Positions 5,612-6,645 of a stretch of 6,645 nucleotides of DNA are shown here, piece by piece. Below the pieces are notes generated by a model. That model had not been told where the DNA came from, did not search any database, and saw only the letters and a list, made by a program, of their open reading frames with translations. The translations under genes were made by a program, and so were the position numbers. The DNA is taken from positions 1-6,645 of the forward strand of contig JAGXGT010000063.1 in NCBI GenBank assembly GCA_024636595.1, in the 5' to 3' direction. Each line of letters starts with the position of its first letter. Position 1 is the first letter of the stretch. This DNA is from Sphingomonadales bacterium (GTDB lineage Bacteria; Pseudomonadota; Alphaproteobacteria; Sphingomonadales; Sphingomonadaceae).

Positions 5612-6645
5612 ATGGCGTTTATCACCGATAAAGAGGAACTGAAACCCGGCCTCATCATCTTCCGGCGAGGCGATGTGACGCATCGCAATTTCTACTGCCG
5701 GATTAAGATGCCGAAGGACGACCGCTACAAGACCATTGCATTGGGGACGCCCGACCGGGAGTCCGCTCGCGACCGCGCTTTCGATCATGACGCCGATGTG
5801 CGCTTTCGGCTCAAGCATGACGTGCCGGTATTCAACCGGCCCTTCCGGCAAGTCGCGGAGGAATTTATCGCCGTGCAGCAGCGCCGCGCTGACACAGGCG
5901 AGATTTCCGCCGCGCGCGTCAAAAATCTCAAAAATGTGCTGCTTGGCGCGCTCGACGCCTATGTCGGCAGCACACAGATTCATTTGGTCGGGCAAGACCG
6001 CTGGGCTGGTTATCCGACATGGCGGCGCGAGAATGGCAAGGGCCGCCATCGCGCTCAGATCAGCGATGCCACCATCGACTTCGAAATGGGCGTTTTCAAC
6101 GCGGCCATGAACTTTGCCATTCGGAAACGCTACGTTCCCGCGAGCCAGCGTTTCGAGGGCAAACCAAAGCTCAAAACAATGCGCCGCGATGAATTCACGC
6201 TGGACGAATATCGCAAGCTGCATACAGCAGGACGGGCTTGGATTACCAAGGCCACAACTGCGCCCGGCACGTGGGCGCGGACGATGTGCTACAATTTCAT
6301 GCTCATCATGTGCAACACGGGGATGCGTCCCCCCGAGGCCAAGAACCTGCGCTGGCGTGACATCATGCCCGCCAAGGATCGCGACGGGAAGGAAATCGTT
6401 GTCCTGTTCGTCCAGGGCAAGGGCAAATCGCGCAAACTGGTCGCGCCCAAAAGTGTGGGCGATTATCTTGATCGCATTCGCGCGATATCGAAAGCCACGC
6501 AGCCCGATGATCCGGTATTCACCATCATCAGCGGCAAGCCTGCCAAATATCTCTTCGAGGATGCCGTTGAGAAATTGCTAACTCACGCGGACCTTAAAAT
6601 CGGGCCGAACGGGACACCGCGTTCAACCTATTGCTTCCGGCACAC
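5612..6645 (+). CDS. Tyrosine recombinase / phage-type integrase (3' end outside window)
   Basis: The frame is open from 5612 to the window end, giving 344 residues with no stop. It is a DNA integrase/recombinase of the tyrosine family, which cuts and rejoins strands at attachment sites. The N-terminal part (about 1-70) looks like an arm-binding domain, followed by a core-binding helical region (about 75-190, with FRQVAEEFIAVQQRR). The catalytic domain shows Arg239 in NTGMRPPEAKNLRW (box I) and the beta-hairpin lysine region GKGKSRKLV (Lys272/Lys275). It ends with STYCFRH at Arg343-His344, where box II has Tyr in place of the first His, as in many proteobacterial integrases. The last His/Trp and the nucleophilic Tyr lie beyond the window, so activity cannot be judged. 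It probably belongs to a prophage or genomic island extending to the right. No tRNA gene or attachment site was recognised nearby. Confidence 0.93.
   Translation, partial: MAFITDKEELKPGLIIFRRGDVTHRNFYCRIKMPKDDRYKTIALGTPDRESARDRAFDHDADVRFRLKHDVPVFNRPFRQVAEEFIAVQQRRADTGEISAARVKNLKNVLLGALDAYVGSTQIHLVGQDRWAGYPTWRRENGKGRHRAQISDATIDFEMGVFNAAMNFAIRKRYVPASQRFEGKPKLKTMRRDEFTLDEYRKLHTAGRAWITKATTAPGTWARTMCYNFMLIMCNTGMRPPEAKNLRWRDIMPAKDRDGKEIVVLFVQGKGKSRKLVAPKSVGDYLDRIRAISKATQPDDPVFTIISGKPAKYLFEDAVEKLLTHADLKIGPNGTPRSTYCFRH

Noticed and set aside
5504..6223. Minus-strand frame opposite the integrase
   Set aside because: The + frame contains tyrosine recombinase boxes; the antisense one has no family features.

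Overview
The window looks like a chromosomal stretch from a GC-rich alphaproteobacterium, most likely a sphingomonad (order Sphingomonadales). This is inferred from the protein families, the codon use and the style of the intergenic palindromes; no rRNA or other taxonomic marker is present.

Left part (1-4222), ordinary chromosome, all on the + strand: the 3' part of a long-type isocitrate lyase (glyoxylate shunt) closed by a clear hairpin terminator; a lipoprotein-type S41 (C-terminal-processing-like) serine peptidase; a very small exported protein; and a two-gene unit in which a single-domain globin overlaps by 4 bases a cupin_5/DUF985 protein. The globin has a promoter placed so that its mRNA is probably leaderless.

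Middle part (4223-5611), accessory in character: a minus-strand helix-turn-helix protein converging on the cupin gene, a minus-strand HI1420-type addiction-module antidote with no toxin next to it, and three different palindromic intergenic repeats (4786-4945, 5291-5378, 5406-5479). The first is an inverted pair of REP-like units (REPIN-like). The second directly abuts the antitoxin start and supplies alternative upstream start codons.

Right part (5481-6645): an AT-rich leader with two pairs of short repeats spaced 11 bp apart, then a tyrosine recombinase/integrase that runs off the window before its catalytic tyrosine. Integrase, orphan antitoxin and clustered repeats together suggest the left edge of an integrated element or an insertion hotspot. 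No complete novel system is visible. The most unusual observations are a planctomycete-like 15-residue motif in the small exported protein, the phased repeat pairs before the integrase, and the REPIN-like element.
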